DNA of 14,918 nt from Alphaproteobacteria bacterium (GTDB lineage: Bacteria > Pseudomonadota > Alphaproteobacteria > Acetobacterales > Acetobacteraceae): positions 1 to 14,918 of the forward strand of contig JAAFHD010000040.1 in assembly GCA_013298245.1 (NCBI GenBank), in the 5' to 3' direction. Shown piece by piece: positions 13,669 through 14,918 of the stretch. The position numbers were made by a program, and so were the translations under genes. The notes beneath the pieces were generated by a model. The model did no database searches, had not been told where the DNA came from, and saw only the letters and a list, made by a program, of their open reading frames with translations. Each line of letters opens with the position of its first letter. Position 1 is the first letter of the stretch.

Positions 13669-14918
13669 GGCGCGCGCGCGAAAACGACCGATGCATTGGT
13701 GCCGCCAAAGCCGAAACTATTCGACAGCGCGACATCGATCTTGCGTTGCTGCGCCACCTTGGCCACCCGGTCGATCACGCTCTCGCGAGAGGGGTCTTCC
13801 AGGTTCAGCGTCGGCGGTGCGGTGTTGGTGCGGATCGCCTGGATGGAGAAGATCGCCTCCACCGCGCCGGCCGCGCCCAGCAAGTGGCCCACGGCGGATT
13901 TGGTGGACGACATCGCCATGCCACGCCCGGCATCGCCCCACAGGCGTTCCACCGCGCCCAGTTCCAGGTCATCGCCCATCGGCGTGCTGGTGCCATGCGC
14001 GTTGACGTATTGCACCTGGTCAGGCGTCACGCCCGCATCGCGCAGTGCGGCGCGCATGGAGCGGAAGGCGCCATCGCCCGTCTCGGACGGTGCTGTGATG
14101 TGGTAGGCGTCGCCCGACATGCCGTAGCCCGTGACCTCGGCATAGATATGCGCGCCGCGCGCCCGCGCGTGGTCATAGTCTTCCAGCACCAGCACGCCCG
14201 CGCCCTCGCCCATGACGAAGCCGTCGCGCCCCTTGTCCCAGGGGCGCGAGCCCGCGGCCGGCGTGTCGTTATAAGCGGTGGACAGCGCGCGCGCCGCGCA
14301 GAAACCGCCAATGCCCAGTTCGCAAATCGCGGCTTCCGAGCCGCCGGCGACCATCACATCCGCATCGCCCATCGCGATCAGCCGCGCCGCATCGCCGATG
14401 GCGTGCACGCCAGTGGCGCAAGCGGTCACCGCCGAATGGTTCGGCCCCTTGAAGCCATAGCGGATCGAGACATGGCCCGAAGCCAGGTTAATCAACGCCG
14501 AGGGAATAAAGAACGGCGAGAGCCGGCGCGAACGCCCAGCCGCCACCAGCATCGCCGCTTCCTGAATGGTTTCCAGCCCGCCGATGCCGCTGCCGATCAT
14601 GACGCCGGTGCGTTCCTGGCCTTCATCATCCTGCGGCATCCAGCCGCTGTCTTCCACCGCCTGCACGGCGGCGACGAAGGCCAGCTGGATGAAGCGGTCC
14701 ATCTTTTTCTGGTCCTTGACGGGGATCCATTCCCCGAGGTCCAGCTTGCCGTCCGCCTTCACGCCGATCGGCACCTGGCCCGCGATTCGCGCCGGCAGGT
14801 CCTTCACGTCGAAGGCCTGGATGGCCGAGATGCCGCTTTCGCCGGCGACCAGCCGCTTCCACACATGGTCCACGCCGAGCCCGAGCGGGCTGACAATCCC
14901 CATGCCGGTGACGACGAC
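13665..14918 (-). CDS. fabF: Beta-ketoacyl-ACP synthase II (5' end cut by window)
   Basis: Condensing enzyme of fatty-acid elongation: acyl-ACP plus malonyl-ACP gives 3-ketoacyl-ACP; cytosolic. 417 residues are visible, beginning VVVTGMGIVSPLG, so only about three residues plus the start codon lie beyond the window edge; the internal Met at 14903 is not the start. The Cys-His-His triad is complete: nucleophile Cys in VTACATGVHAIGDA (codon 14418-14420), His in NAHGTSTPMGD (13994-13996) and His in KSAVGHLLGAAG (13884-13886). The closing motif NSFGFGGTNASVVF is present. FabF rather than FabB is favoured by length and by these motifs. Its stop codon overlaps the proposed CTG start of rlmJ. The promoter and any acpP neighbour are outside the window. 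Confidence 0.96.
   Translation of the reverse strand, partial: VVVTGMGIVSPLGLGVDHVWKRLVAGESGISAIQAFDVKDLPARIAGQVPIGVKADGKLDLGEWIPVKDQKKMDRFIQLAFVAAVQAVEDSGWMPQDDEGQERTGVMIGSGIGGLETIQEAAMLVAAGRSRRLSPFFIPSALINLASGHVSIRYGFKGPNHSAVTACATGVHAIGDAARLIAMGDADVMVAGGSEAAICELGIGGFCAARALSTAYNDTPAAGSRPWDKGRDGFVMGEGAGVLVLEDYDHARARGAHIYAEVTGYGMSGDAYHITAPSETGDGAFRSMRAALRDAGVTPDQVQYVNAHGTSTPMGDDLELGAVERLWGDAGRGMAMSSTKSAVGHLLGAAGAVEAIFSIQAIRTNTAPPTLNLEDPSRESVIDRVAKVAQQRKIDVALSNSFGFGGTNASVVFARAP

Overview
The window is GC-rich (about two-thirds G+C by eye), densely packed bacterial DNA. The gene complement suggests an alphaproteobacterium, perhaps in or near the Acetobacteraceae: a TRAP-type (DctP) solute-binding protein, a LiuR-like MerR regulator, a FadN-type bifunctional beta-oxidation protein, and the fabF-rlmJ-gpsA genes. 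The taxonomic call is an inference from gene types and composition. I see no rRNA, tRNA, CRISPR array, insertion sequence or transposase, and no gene-free stretch over about 110 bp.

Layout. (1) 1-706, minus strand: 5' part of a TRAP transporter periplasmic binding protein, with a good candidate promoter and a leader hairpin. (2) 816-1133, minus: a small stand-alone SCP2 (sterol carrier/lipid-binding) protein. (3) 1240-8606, plus: a five-gene beta-oxidation operon with tight or overlapping junctions, fadD (acyl-CoA ligase), a LiuR-like MerR regulator, fadA (thiolase), fadN (hydroxyacyl-CoA dehydrogenase plus enoyl-CoA hydratase) and fadE (acyl-CoA dehydrogenase). A perfect 18-bp palindrome sits between the divergent SCP2 and fadD genes and is the best candidate operator for the MerR protein. 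(4) 8614-14918, minus: six closely spaced genes read right to left, fabF (5' end cut), rlmJ, gpsA, a zinc-type ABC binding protein, a cytochrome P450 and a DUF2236/Lcp-like haem oxygenase. The last one meets fadE tail to tail with a 7-bp gap and no recognisable terminator.

How the genes work together. The plus-strand operon holds a complete fatty-acyl activation and beta-oxidation cycle: FadD makes acyl-CoA, FadE oxidises it, FadN hydrates and dehydrogenates it, FadA cleaves it. The SCP2 protein is a plausible lipid or acyl-CoA carrier. The MerR protein lies inside the operon it probably controls. On the minus strand, fabF (fatty-acid elongation) and gpsA (glycerol-3-phosphate for phospholipids) are lipid-biosynthesis housekeeping genes around an rRNA methyltransferase.

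The most unusual points are: rlmJ appears to start at a CTG codon overlapping the fabF stop; a Zur-box-like sequence lies at the 5' end of the zinc-binding-protein gene and may drive a leaderless transcript; and a P450 lacking the usual I-helix acid/alcohol pair is paired with an Lcp-like haem protein in which the Thr of the R-x3-T motif is Asn. That haem pair, of unknown substrate, is the best candidate here for an uncharacterised system.
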